A stretch of 64,000 nt of DNA from Mytilus galloprovincialis (Eukaryota; Mollusca; Bivalvia; Mytilida; Mytilidae): the NCBI RefSeq assembly GCF_965363235.1, contig NC_134849.1, positions 20,424,863 to 20,488,862 on the forward strand, written 5' to 3'. The translations under genes and the position numbers were made by a program. Of the stretch, positions 1 through 10,717 are shown piece by piece. The notes beneath the pieces are model-generated. The model was not told the DNA's origin. It was given only the letters and a program-made list of their open reading frames with translations, and searched no databases. Each line of letters begins with the position of its first letter. Within the stretch, counting starts at the first letter, position 1.

Positions 1-189
1 CATGCGGTCTATATACTTCAGAGACATTGCAAAGAACTTGAAGTTTCATGCTTTTTCACCACTTTTTAGCTCATAAGGCTTAGAGGTTTAAATGAGCTAT
101 AACCACCACTATTCCTTGATGCTAATTATAAAAATCTCTGAAACTATACTGGGACCAAACTTAAAATGACTGCTTGAAACAAAATCATA

Positions 190-800
190 GGGATATTGTC
201 ATGATTACCCTGTGAGTAATATTATAATTATATTTGGTATATGGGATCCTTGCAAGGTCTACATGTCTGTCAGACAGCATTTATCTCACCTCCAACTCAT
301 TTTATGAATCCACTTTCAAGGTTAAGTTTGAATGGTCAAGTCCCCATCTCATATATTATCAGCAAAAGGTCAACTGTATTGGGTGTATGTAATTATTGTA
401 AGGTGTACATGTCTGTTTGGTAGAGTTTGACCATATTTTTATGGTTGATTGGTCATTGTTCATTTTTCAAAGTTATATCTGTTTCTCAGACAAGTAATAT
501 TTCAACTCTATTTGGTGTATGGAATGATTGTTACGTGTAAGTGAAGTCTGTGTTGTCTGGCATGGTTCATATGACCCTGACCCCATTTTATATTGTTCAT
601 TTATCAAAGTTAAGTTTCTATATTATGCCCGTTTTTCTTATTGTACATGTACATGGAAAACAATATACTGACTATAATTGATGTATAGTATGATTATAAG
701 GTGTCTGGTAGGGTTTCTCATACCTTGACCTCATTTTATACATGGATCACTGATAATGTTAAGTTTAAATGATACTAGTAGTGAAACCTTTAAATTACAC
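190..800. repeat. Diverged tandem repeat, unit roughly 160-180 bp
   Basis: The phrases 'tttggtgtatgg', 'gtacatgtctgt' and 'gaccctgacc/accttgacctcattttat' recur three to four times in the same order and direction. This makes a degenerate tandem array. A further diverged unit lies at about 3190-3430. The flanks (1-190 and 800-1200) show nothing I recognise. Confidence 0.6.
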
Positions 801-1224
801 TTTCAACAAAAGTTCAACCATGATAAGCAAAGTGATCAGCAGGTGAGACAGTTCAGAGTGATCAGTCTTGTTTAAAAAAACCCACACCAAATTGTAAACC
901 TAGCCAATAATGTAGGAGGAGTTGAGAACACCATTTTTTTTACAGCAAATATGAAAGACCATTTTTGTGTTTTTCCGAAGCTGTAATGAATAGCAGAAAA
1001 CTCTGAATTACTATTATTATAAGCAAGATAGGATTTACAACTAGATCAACATTATGAAATCTTTAATTGACCATTATAAGAGTTATCTCCCATAGAGAAA
1101 CTCGAAATAGCACAAATGATCAGCAAAGAACAATCTAAAAATAATTGAATATGGTTGAAATCTTCAGTGTACACATTATAAGCTTAGTTGTCATCGAATA
1201 ACAATGTTTATAAAGATATTCCTA

Positions 1225-3185
1225 AACTGTTGGAACCAAAACTCCCAAAATCAATCCCAACCTTCCTTTTGTGGTCATAATCCTTGTGTCAAAATTTCAT
1301 AGATTTCTATATACTTAAACTAAAGTTATAGTGCGAAAACCAAGAAAATGCTTATATGGGCCCTTCATGGCCCCTAATTCCTAAACTGTTGGGACCAAAA
1401 CTCCCAAAATCAATCCCAACCTTCCTTTTGTGGTCATAAACCTTGTGTTAAAATGTCATAGATTTCTATTGACTTATACTAAAGTTATAGTGCGAAAACC
1501 AAATGTCTTCGGAAGACGACGCAGACGACGACGCCAACGTGATACCAATATACGACCAAAAAAAATTCAACTTTTGCGGTCGTATAAAACTTAAGAATCT
1601 GAATACACAGTTAGATTTGGCATATCAAAGAACCGCAATAATTTATTTTTTTATGAAATCAAACGAAGTTTCATTTTTGTCCCTTTTGGTCACCAATTCG
1701 TTAGGACCAAAACTCCCCAAATCAATCCAAACCTTCCTTTTGTGGTCATAAACCTTGTGTTAAAATTTCATAGATTTCTATTAACTTATACTAAAGTTAT
1801 TGTGACCATAAAAGGAAGGTTGGGATTGATTTTGGGAGTTTTGGTCCCAACAGTTTAGGAATAAGGGGCCCAAAGGGTCCAAAATTAAACTTTGTTTGAT
1901 TTCATCAAAAATTGAATAATTGGGGTTCTTTGATATGCCAAATCTAACTGTATATGTAGATTCCTAATTTTTGGTCCCGTTTTCAAATTGGTCTAGATCT
2001 ACATTAAGGTCCAAAGGGTCCTTCGGGTTCTTTGATATGTTGAATCTAAAAATGTACTTAGATTTTTGATTATTTGCCCAGTTTTCAAGTTGGTCCAAAT
2101 CGGGGTCCAAAATTAAACTTTGTTTGATTTCATCAAAAATTGAATAATTGGGGTTCTCTGATATGCCAAATCTAACTGTGTATGTAGATTCTTAATTTTT
2201 GGTCCCGTTTTTAAATTGGTCTACATTAAAATCCAAAGGGTCCAAAATTAAACTAAATTTGATTTTTCACAAAAATTGAATTCTTGGGCTTCTTTGATAT
2301 GCTGAATCGAAACATGTACTTAGATTTTTGATTATGGGCCCAGTTTTCAAGTTGGTTCAAATCAGAATCCAATATTATTATATTAAGTATTGTGCAATAT
2401 CAAGAAATTTTCAATTGCACAGTATTCAGCAATAGCAAGAAATCTTCAATTGCACAGTATTGTGCAATAGCAAGAAATTTTCAATTGCACAGTATTGCGC
2501 AATAGCAAGAAATCTTCAATTGCACAGTATTGTGCAATAGCAAGTATTTTCAATTGCACAGTATTGCGCAATAGCAAGAAATATCTAATTGCACAATATT
2601 GCGCAATAGCAAGAAATTTTCAATTGGAGTTATCTTTTTTGTCCAGAATAGTAGTTGAATCAACTTAAATCATTGTTTTATACAATATACAATGTATATT
2701 CACTTTTACTACCAACTGATAAATTACAACAATCTTTACAATTCATTGATAACAAGCACTTTTTTTACATTTTAATATTTTATGCTGTATTTAAATGAGT
2801 AGTTATTATTGCAAACTCCATTAGAAATTTGAATTGAGACTAGTTTTGGAATAAGGGTAAGGGACATGTGAAAAAAAAATTGGGTGGGGGGAGGTTCATT
2901 TTTTTCTCATTTCAGATTTCATAAATAAAAAGAAAATTTCTTCAAATATTTTTTTAGGGAAATAATATTAAACAGCATAGTGAATTGCTCAAAGGCAAAA
3001 AAAAAATTTTAAGTTCATTAGACCACATTCATTCTGGGTCAGAAACCTATGCTGTGTCAACTATTTAATCACAATCCAAATTTAGAGCTGAATCCAGCTT
3101 GAATGTTGTGTCCATACTTGTCCCAACTGTTCAGGGTTCAACCTCTGCGGTCGTTTAAAGCTGCACCCTGCGAAGCATCTGGTTT
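1225..3185. repeat. Large interspersed repeat, copy 1
   Basis: This block opens with several imperfect copies of 'ccaaaactcccaaaatcaat...ccttccttttgtggtcataa' in both orientations. It continues with repeated 'ggttctttgatatgc(c/t)gaat' modules and a 35-bp tandem array, and ends near 'gcggtcgtttaaagctgca'. The same ordered modules recur at 7550-9762 (interrupted), 10337-10717 and 10718-11680, so this is a dispersed family with defined ends. The acidic ORF at 1503-1751 lies wholly inside the repeat; I do not regard it as a gene. No transposase was seen, so the family looks non-autonomous. Confidence 0.75.
2390..2628. repeat. 35-bp tandem array with TTGCGCAAT palindromes
   Basis: Starts of the unit (CAATTGCACAGTATTG...) at 2412, 2447, 2482 and 2517 show an exact 35-bp period, about seven units in all. 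Many units carry ATTGCGCAAT or ATTGTGCAAT. The array is an internal part of the surrounding interspersed repeat and recurs at 10905-11185. Confidence 0.85.
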
Positions 3186-3189
3186 CAAT

Positions 3190-4030
3190 GTATCAGGTAG
3201 ATTAGACAATTGGTTGAACTATATTTGATATATAGACTATTAAGAGTTATACATGTCTGTCTGGCAGAGAACTTATGACCTTGATCTCATTTTCAATGTT
3301 CAATCGTTATTTTTTTGGTTTTCTTATGTTTCCAGGTACATTAATCAGTAGGTCAACTACATTTGATGAATGAAATGTTTGTAAGGTATGTCTGTATGGC
3401 AGGGTTCACTTGACCTTCACCCCCTAATTAGTACTTGATTATGGTTCAAGAAAAAGCATGCAACTTTGATTGATAATTATCTCATTGGAAATCATATCAC
3501 ATCTCCTAACTTTAATAAGACATTTCAGGGTGTGCAAACTTGTTTAAACCTTGAGGATCAGAAAAGTACTAGGGTGTTTTAGCCCAGATTTTTTGTCAAT
3601 GTATATGTATTGTCATCTGATTCAGTCATGAATGCAATTGTAAGGTACAGTTTTCTATGCTTTCAAACTATTTATATTTGAATCCATCCTGGTTTTCTAA
3701 CTACAACTGAAAACTTCATGTGACAAATACCATGTAAACTATTGGTGACATATAGAAAATTGAACTCCATAAAATTTGAACTTGGGTCAATTTTCCAACC
3801 AGGGGTCAAATGTGGAAAACAATAGGGCCAGAGTGGTGTTGTTTTTAATCTGTCCTACATTATTCTTATTTAACATTGTATCCTTTGAATCTCTGTTTTA
3901 ACATCGTGACAGCTGTCAAATTGGATATCAATATTTTAGAAGTATAGATGTTTAAAATTATAAACATGATGGAGAGATCTAACACAGGATATATTCCAAA
4001 ATAACTGATAACAGACTCAACTTATATAAA
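3190..4030. other. Non-coding stretch, one diverged tandem unit then nothing recognised
   Basis: About 3190-3430 holds another diverged copy of the repeat seen at 190-800 ('acatgtctgtctggcag', 'accttgatctcattt'). From 3480 to 4030 I see no long reading frame, repeat or RNA gene. Confidence 0.4.
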
Positions 4031-4215
4031 AAATTAGATGATTGCCAATAAGACAAATCTCAACAAGAGACCAAAATAACACAGAAATTAACAACTATAG
4101 GTCACCGTACGACCTTCAATAATGAGAAAAGCCCATACCTCATAGTCAGCTATAAAAGGCCCCTAAATGACAATGTAAAACAATTCAAACTAGAAAACCA
4201 GGGCCTAATTTATGT
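4030..4215 (-). repeat. Common interspersed repeat, inverted copy
   Basis: Contains 'gattgccaataagacaaatctc', 'agagaccaaaataacacag', 'tcaacaactatagg'-like sequence and 'agctataaaaggccc'. This is the reverse complement of a family whose plus-strand copies end in GTTGTCTCATTGGCAATCAT. Other copies lie near 13.1, 14.7, 17.8, 19.2, 33.4, 48.15 and 60.5 kb. Confidence 0.7.
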
Positions 4216-4350
4216 AAAAATTGAACAAACAAATAAGTTTACTGATTCTGTATATAATGATATTAAATAAATAGAAATAACAAGTTGTTAGTTGTAGTAC
4301 ATTTAGGTCAGGTAAGTCAGGTAAAATCATTTGACTCCCCAGTGTATATT

Positions 4351-6015
4351 TCATTTAGATGAGAAATTGAACTTTGTCAGGTTTTTGCCTACGACATCAC
4401 ATATAAAACCTGAAGATTCACAATGTTTCAAACAAATACATCTAGGACACTCCAGTCCATCACTAAGCAGTACTTTACTCTCCTTTCCATCTTTTGATAT
4501 AACTATTATTCTATTAGAATCTCTATCTGCTACAATAATGTTACCATTAGTATCTGTACAAAGTCCCCTTGGTTCTGATAAATCCTGTGTATATCTCCAG
4601 ATCTGTTTACCTGATCGATCAACACAGTATACTGCTTTACCATAATAGTCACTATAGATTACTCTGTCATTACAGTAAACAAAGTAATTTAGGTTTGATT
4701 CACACTTAACTTGTATGGACTTTAGTGTATTTCCTTCTAAGTCTATAATACGGATTTCATCATCACTCAAACCTACAACAAGAGAATCATCTGTTGATGA
4801 TAATCCCCAGCATTGTTTGTCTAATGTGATAACTTTGGTTACTGTTTCATTCTCCATATTGAAGATCTTAATGGCATTCTCTCTAGGATAAGTTACGGCA
4901 ATAGTGTCCTCATTGATCTGTGTAACACTCCAGACTTGACCAGGTATAGGTAAGTTTTTCAGTAGTTTGCCATCAGGAGTAAGTAGGTTAACTTTGTTTA
5001 ACCATTCCACTATTATAAGTCTTCCATCCATCAGACAAATCATGTCATTGATATTTCCAATGTTGATCTCTATATTTCTCTCAATGTTGATGGTCATGTT
5101 GTTTATGTTTGATTGTTCTTGTGATTCTACTTGTGCTTCCCTTCTCACACCTGTTTCTGTATTCAAATCCATATCTGATTTCACAACAGTTAATTCTCCT
5201 AAGGATCCTAACTTTTTTATTATCTTTTCAGTTTCATTGTTTTTCTCCATTTTGATGTTAAATTCTTTTGCCCTGTCGTCTTTGTCCAGATCATCTATGT
5301 ACCGTTGGCATTGATGTACTTGTTGTTCAATCTGATGTACAACTAGAAATGATTTGAGTTTTGAGGCATGGGGTATGACTGTATGTAGTTGGTCTTGCAT
5401 TTTCTTTAAGTTTTTCTGTTTTCCTTCAATTTCAGCTATTAAATCTGTGGCTTTTGATTTTTCCTGATTCAAGATGGTATCTGCTTCTTGGTAGATCTTC
5501 TTCTCTAGGTGGGTTAAATGTTCATCTATTTCATTGCGTATTTTTACAATGAATTCCTTAATGCTTTTATGTTCTTGTTCTCCTCTTTTAATGTTTTGTG
5601 ATTTGTTATTTACAATTTTATCTAAGATATGTAAGATGGAATTGACATCTTTCTCTACTGATTTTTTCTTTTTTTCAATCTTGGTTATTTCCACAATGCT
5701 AGCTAAACTTTTTATTCCCATACACTTTGAATGACTATTGGAAATACATTCATCACAGCAAGGCATTAAATGACTCGGGCAATATAAGTTGAGCTGTTGA
5801 CCATGTTTGTCACATTCTGTTTTGATAGCTCGGACAGAAGGGTTATAACTTTTAATATCAACAGTCGTATGATCACGTGACAATCTATATCTTTTGTGAT
5901 GACCAGAACATGTTGAACACAATCCTTCATCACAGTTGTAACACCAGATGTCAGCTTTAGTGGTAACTTTTCCTTCTATACAAGGTCCACATGGAATAGG
6001 TTTACTGGATGCCAT
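4351..6015 (-). CDS. RING-less TRIM-like protein: two B-boxes, coiled coil, NHL-type propeller
   Basis: Encodes 554 residues from the start MASSKPIPCGPC. Seen: a B-box 1-like zinc motif (C9, C12, C25, C28, C33, C36, H39/H40, H49) and a B-box 2-like motif (C68, H71, C79, H82, C86/C87, C90, H95). A long Lys/Glu-rich coiled coil covers about 110-275, then a charged linker, then from about 325 a series of beta-strand repeats ending WxYTxDLSxPRGLCTDxNGNIIVADxxSNRI, typical of NHL-type six-bladed propellers. There is no RING finger upstream of B-box 1. An open frame adds 12 residues upstream, but these are preceded by TTTTCAG directly before GTCATGG. I therefore take 6018 as a splice acceptor and 6013-6015 as the true start; a 5' UTR exon should lie further upstream. 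Such proteins are greatly expanded in bivalves. Without a RING, ligase activity is unlikely, and a role as scaffold or RNA/protein binder in the cytoplasm is inference. Confidence 0.88.
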   Translation of the reverse strand: MASSKPIPCGPCIEGKVTTKADIWCYNCDEGLCSTCSGHHKRYRLSRDHTTVDIKSYNPSVRAIKTECDKHGQQLNLYCPSHLMPCCDECISNSHSKCMGIKSLASIVEITKIEKKKKSVEKDVNSILHILDKIVNNKSQNIKRGEQEHKSIKEFIVKIRNEIDEHLTHLEKKIYQEADTILNQEKSKATDLIAEIEGKQKNLKKMQDQLHTVIPHASKLKSFLVVHQIEQQVHQCQRYIDDLDKDDRAKEFNIKMEKNNETEKIIKKLGSLGELTVVKSDMDLNTETGVRREAQVESQEQSNINNMTINIERNIEINIGNINDMICLMDGRLIIVEWLNKVNLLTPDGKLLKNLPIPGQVWSVTQINEDTIAVTYPRENAIKIFNMENETVTKVITLDKQCWGLSSTDDSLVVGLSDDEIRIIDLEGNTLKSIQVKCESNLNYFVYCNDRVIYSDYYGKAVYCVDRSGKQIWRYTQDLSEPRGLCTDTNGNIIVADRDSNRIIVISKDGKESKVLLSDGLECPRCICLKHCESSGFICDVVGKNLTKFNFSSK

Positions 6016-6182
6016 GACCTGAAAATTTCCAAGATAGAAATTATTTTGCATTCTTGTCGATGTCCAAATAGTTAATGGTGAATGGATAATGATATTTGGC
6101 CAGAAATGACCAATGTAAAAAAATTCAAAGGAGAAAACTTAACAAACTGATTTATGGACAAAAAATGAACGAAAGCAAATAT

Positions 6183-6425
6183 AAGGCCAAATAAAAATAT
6201 ATGTGTGGTTCCAGTAACCCTACCGTCCCTACTTTTTCAGCTTCAAAATAGCCTACCCTAAAGATTTTTTTGGTCATTTTTCATTAAGCACTGTTAAAGT
6301 CAGAATGTTGCTCCCATAGACTCGATGTAAAAAAAAACATAAAATAAAATAAAAAATCCCTACCTACCTACCCTAACTTCTTTTCAGATGTAACTGGAAC
6401 CACACATACTTTTTTATTTGGCCTA
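6183..6425. mobile_element. Short inverted-repeat element (MITE-like), about 240 bp
   Basis: The left end AGGCCAAATAAAAATATATG continues 'tgtggttccagtaaccctacc'. The reverse complement of the right end reads 'taggccaaataaaaaagtatgtgtggttccagttac'. Terminal inverted repeats are thus about 35 bp with few mismatches. There is no coding capacity. The end sequence resembles that of the element at 7966-9133. Confidence 0.8.
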
Positions 6426-6660
6426 ATGTACAACAAACTCCAGTCACTTAATTACAGGCTCCTGACTAGGGACCGGGACTTGTTGAATGATTCAATGTTT
6501 GTCGTTTGTTGCTGTATATTTTATTTGTTTATCTTGCATTGATTCACCCTGTTGTATTGGCCACTAGCTGTGCTTTCTTGTTAATTACATACAACAAAAT
6601 TAATTTGAATATATAATTCTCAATCACACAGGTAAAAATGATAGATTACATTGTAGATTA

Positions 6661-7101
6661 TAAAGGAGTTAGTACGGTAAGGGCAATATTTGGCCCTGAT
6701 TATAAAGTTTAATGTTACAAGACAAAAAAATGTTTTAAGTTGACTTGGAGACGTGTAAGAAAGTTAAATAGAACTATTTTTGTCAATGATCGTCGACAAA
6801 CTAAATCTTAAAAAAAGACATGAAATATCCTTACACACATTATTTTAAAAGATCTTTGTTGTCCATTTATGCCCTCTATGTTTCCTGTCCAATAATCTAT
6901 GGAAATTTTGCCATTTTCATTTATTTTTTTGTGGAAAATCAATATTAGTACATCATTATAAAACACAGAAACGTAAATTTTCAACAAAATGGCTTATTTG
7001 TATTAGCTTTAATTTATTGTGATATTGCTCAATAAATCCTAACTTGAAATTTACGCTTAAAAAGGGGGACATTTTAGAACCTTACTGAACCTACTCCTTT
7101 T
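6661..7101. mobile_element. Inverted-repeat element, 'GGAGTAGGT' family, copy 1
   Basis: Starts 'taaaggagttagtacggtaagggc' and ends 'accttactgaacctactccttttaa', which are inverted repeats of about 20 bp. The same ends bound the element at 61893-62477, so this is a family of about 440-580 bp. It is AT-rich inside and has no reading frame of note. Confidence 0.75.
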
Positions 7102-7464
7102 AACAAAAAGACATATTTTTTACAATGTATGCACATAGGTTACATACACATTACCCTGTATTTTATACCTATAGCTAGTCATTAAATAAAATAACTATTA
7201 ATTTAACCAGATACCTGTTGATTTTGTTATGACAAAAGTTTAGTTCTCTTTCACCGTTTGTTCAATGTCAACCAACAAGGAAGTTATTTAGGACACGCCT
7301 ATCCAAGTTAACTTATCAGTAAATATTTAAATGACATGGAAAATAACTGATCCAAATAATAAAAGCTAAAAATAGATTTTAATCATCGGGACATCAGTGG
7401 GATTTAAATTTTCTATTAAGGAAAATTGTTATTCTTGTTTAAAATTGATTCTACATACAGAAAG

Positions 7465-7465
<1 letters not shown>
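7102..7465. other. Non-coding stretch, nothing recognised
   Basis: No long reading frame, repeat family or RNA motif was seen here. It is AT-rich throughout. Confidence 0.4.

Positions 7466-7505
<40 letters not shown>
7466..7505 (+). repeat. Uninterrupted run of 40 G
   Basis: Forty consecutive G residues, followed by T and a short G-rich tail. Such a run could form G-quadruplexes and is error-prone in sequencing, so its length is doubtful. It directly precedes copy 2 of the large interspersed repeat. Confidence 0.95.
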
Positions 7506-7506
<1 letters not shown>

Positions 7507-7965
7507 GGGAGGCATTATTTGCTATTTCTATTTACCAATTCTGATAATTTTTATACGACCTTAAAAATAGAAAATTTTTTGGTCGTATATTAGTATCACG
7601 TAGGCGTCGTCGTCTGTGTCGTCGTTGTCGTCAGAAGACATTTGGTTTTCGCACTACAACTTTAGTATAACATGTATAAGTAAATAGAAATCTATGAAAT
7701 TTTAACACAAGGTTTATGACTATAAAAGGAAGGTTGGGATTGATTTTGGGAGTTTTGGTCCCAACAGTATAGGAAATTAGGGGCTAAAAAGGGTCCAAAT
7801 AAGCATTATTCTTGGTTTTTCGCACAATAACTTTAGTATAAGTAAATAGAAATCAATGAAATTAAAAAACACAAGGTTTATGACCACAAAACGAAGGTTA
7901 GGATCGATTTTGGGAGTTTTGGTCCCAACAGTCTAGGAATTAGGGGCCAAAAAGGGCCCAAATAA

Positions 7966-9133
7966 GGCCTAAAAAAAAAATGTTGTGTTTCCGGTCACCC
8001 GACCGACCGTCCTTCAGACCCCCCGACTCAAAAGTTTTTAAAGCTGATGTGGGAAAAAAAATAATTTGTATACCTACCGACCGTTTTTTCTGAAAGAAAA
8101 TAAAAAATTCTAAGTCCCTCGATCTTTTTATCGCCCCAAAAGAAAACAACGCTAATTTTAAACTCGAGGCTCATTTTTAGAATGTACTGGAAAGTGGAAT
8201 CGTCTTGGCTAATTATATATGCGGGAGCATGCGCAGTAGTTATTTTCATTTGTCAGTGTTTGAACATGGCAACACAACGCGTCCTATTCAATGTTTAACG
8301 CAGAAAGTGTGACCATTTCGTGGAGAAAAAAATATTTCTAAATTTTACAGAAAGTAACACCTTTTTTGACATTAGCAATGAAATTCATCCAATGTCTAAC
8401 ATCGATGAAAAAAAATACACAACACAAATTTTGTGCTCGGCCACCGGCAAAAATGACTGGACCGAGATTGATGACAATTACACAACTGTTTGAACAATGC
8501 AATCTTTTGGAATTAAATTTATCAAATTTTCATGCCAGACCCTTCTTCAAAATGAACCTGATATTAATCCATCTGAAACGGGTCAGCCAATCAACGCTTT
8601 AGACATTCTGATGAAAAGCCAGATGCTTTGCCAAAAGAAAGTGTCCTGCCAAGTACAGTGTATATAATATATTTGTCTATCTGTAGGTTTGGGATGATGT
8701 TTGGTTCATGTTCCTATAAATGAATCTGCCCCACATCTTCTCAATTTCTTTCTCTGACAATCCCAAACTTTTGCATGGTCCTGAAATGGGGGAATTGGGT
8801 TTAAAAAGCTAATTTCCTAGGGGAAGTGCTGCCCAAATTTTTTTTAAGGTTTGGACTTAAGTTTTTTTCAGGGGTATTTTAAAAGGGGGTAAACTAAAAG
8901 TTATTTCAGGGGGATTTTAAAAGGGGTAAACTAAAAATTATCTCAGGGAGATTTTTAAAGTGGGTAATCAATCTCTTTCTATTAAATCCCAAACTTTTGT
9001 CTGGTAACTGGAAATTGAGTTTTATAAATTAATATTATAAAAAAAAAAAAAAAAAAAGAAAAATCCCTACCTACCGTCCCTTCAAAATTTCAAGGGGGTG
9101 ATCGGAAACACAACATTATTTTTTTTAGGCCTA
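7966..9133. mobile_element. 1.17-kb inverted-repeat element nested in the large repeat
   Basis: The left end reads 'aggcctaaaaaaaaaatgttgtgtttccggtcacc'. The reverse complement of the right end reads 'taggcctaaaaaaaataatgttgtgtttccgatcacc'. Ends are thus inverted repeats of about 35 bp, and both sides continue the same host repeat, which shows an insertion. Reading frames inside are short and unrecognised (for example 8366-8602 plus), so it is probably a non-autonomous DNA transposon. Internal 'aagggggtaaac...aggggtattttaaa' phrases repeat three times around 8850-8970. Confidence 0.8.
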
Positions 9134-9593
9134 AGCATTATTCTTGTTTTTTGCACCATAACTTTAGTATAAGTTAATAGAAATCAATGAAATTTAAACA
9201 CAAGGTTTATGACCATAAAACGAAGGTTTAGATTGATTGTGGGAGTTTTGGTCCCAACAGTTTAGGAAAAAAGGGGCCCAAAGGGTCCAAAATTAAACTT
9301 TGTTTGATTTCATCAAAAATCGAATAATTGGGGTTCTTTGATATGCCGAATGTAACTGTGTGTGTAGATTCTTAATTTTTGGTCCGGTTTTCAAATTGGT
9401 CTACATTAAGGTCCAAAGGGTCCAAAATTAACCTTATTTTGATTTTAACAAAAATTGAATCCTTGGGGTTCTTTGATATCCTGAATCTAAACATGTACTT
9501 AGATTTTCTATTATTGGCCCAGTTTTTCAAGTTGGTCCAAATCGGGGTCCAAAATTAAAGTTTGTTTGATTTCATCAAAAATTGAATAATTGT

Positions 9594-9616
9594 GGGGGGG
9601 GGGGGGGGGGGGGGGG
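9594..9616 (+). repeat. Run of 23 G
   Basis: A homopolymer inside copy 2 of the interspersed repeat. It sits where other copies have a shorter G-rich stretch (about 2883-2890 and 10411-10422), so it probably expanded from that. Confidence 0.95.
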
Positions 9617-10107
9617 TGTTCAATTTTCTTATTTCAGATTCATAAATAAAAAGAAAATCCAAATTTAGAGCTGAATCTGAATGTGGTGTCCATACTTGCC
9701 TCAACCGTTGAGAGTTCAACCTCTGCGGTCGTATAAAGCTGCGCCCTGCGGAGCATCTGGTTTTATATTGGCATGATTTTCAACAGAAGTTAGTTACACA
9801 ATAACTGAAAAAATCTTTTAGCATTACTTTTTAATTACAATATCAAATGTTTTGAATCAGTATATTATATTTTGCAGGAAATTTGTGATTTTAAGTAATG
9901 GCAGACAAATTTGCATAAAAGGGTAATTAAACATGCCAATTTTTTAGGGTCTAGCTAAAGCACCCTACCTGGGTGCTGAAGATTTTCTTGCTGTGTTGAC
10001 CTATTGGTTGCCTTCAGCTGTTTTCTGCATTGTCTTTGGTCTGGTCGATTCTCATTTTGCGATTTAGAAATATATTATTTAATTTTTTTTCCTGACATCC
10101 CTTTTAG

Positions 10108-10248
10108 GTGCTGCTGAAAGTGACATGGATTTGGATTTGCTGGCAAAATCTGAGAGTGACAGTGAAAGTAGTCATATCAACCAGGATAATGTTAGTGTAC
10201 AGAGGAGTGCTGTTACCGCAGCTACAGCGGGTTCAGATGCAGGAACAG
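10108..10248 (+). CDS. UBR5: Single exon of a UBR5-type E3 ubiquitin ligase
   Basis: A 141-bp open segment lies between a good acceptor (cccttttag, AG at 10106-10107) and a good donor (ggaacag|gtaagt at 10249). It has no stop in the frame that reads ESDMDLDLLAKSESDSES, then HxNQDNxSVQRSAVTAATAG, SDAG. From memory, human UBR5 has MDLDLLAASESDSES, NQDNASGRRSVVTAATAG, SEAG at the matching place, a Ser/Asp-rich linker in the middle of that roughly 2800-residue HECT ligase. The exon starts and ends in the same phase (length divisible by three). No neighbouring UBR5 exon is recognisable in the window. Either the introns on both sides exceed about 10 kb, with the TRIM-like gene nested opposite, or this is a displaced exon copy. 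The exon itself shows no decay. Confidence 0.8.
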
Positions 10249-10336
10249 GTAAGTGTTGTTATAGCAACCATAGCAACTCTTTGAGGGATTACCTTTAATT
10301 TGGACATTTGTTTTGGAACATTCAAACATTTACAGA

Positions 10337-10717
10337 AAATTCAACTCCATTAGAAATTTGAATTGAGACTAGTTTTGGAATAAGGGTAAGGGACATGTGA
10401 AAAAAAAATTTGGGGGGGGGGGGGATGGGGAGCAATTTTTCTCATTTCAGATTTCATAACTAAAAAGAAAATTTCTTCAAACATTTTTTTTGAGAGGATT
10501 AATATTCAACAGCATAGTGAATTGCTCAAAGGCAAAAAAAAAATAAGTTCATTAGACCACATTCATTCTGTGTCAGAAACCTATGCTGTCACAACTATTT
10601 AATCACAATCCAAATTTAGAGCTGAATCCAGCTTGAATGTTGTGTCCATACTTGCCCCATCCGTTCAGGGTTCAAGCTCTGCGGTCGTATAAAGCTGCGC
10701 ACTGCGGAGCATCTGGT
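10337..10717 (+). repeat. Large interspersed repeat, right-end fragment
   Basis: Matches about 2815-3185 nearly base for base ('aactccattagaaatttgaattgagactag' through 'gcggagcatctggtt'). It begins 88 bp after the UBR5-like exon and is followed directly by another copy. Confidence 0.8.

Larger units (their letters stand above)
7550..9762 (-). repeat. Large interspersed repeat, copy 2, split by an insertion
   Basis: 7550-7965 matches the same family as copy 1, starting 'cgaccttaaaaatag...ggtcgtatattag' and carrying the TCGTCGTC stretch and the 'aggaaggttgggattgattttgggag' module. The family resumes at about 9134 and runs to 'gcggagcatctggtt' at 9762. The intervening 7966-9133 is an inserted element. 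A 23-base G run at 9594-9616 marks an internal deletion relative to copy 1. Confidence 0.7.

Noticed and set aside
1503-1751. An acidic small protein (MSSEDDADDDAN...)
   Set aside because: It is encoded by the end of a dispersed repeat that recurs without the frame at about 7.6 kb.
6016-6051. A 12-residue N-terminal extension of the TRIM-like protein
   Set aside because: The segment ends in TTTTCAG directly before GTCATGG, so it reads as intron sequence.
8028-8602. Small genes inside the nested 1.17-kb element
   Set aside because: Short overlapping frames on both strands with no domain; the element looks non-coding.
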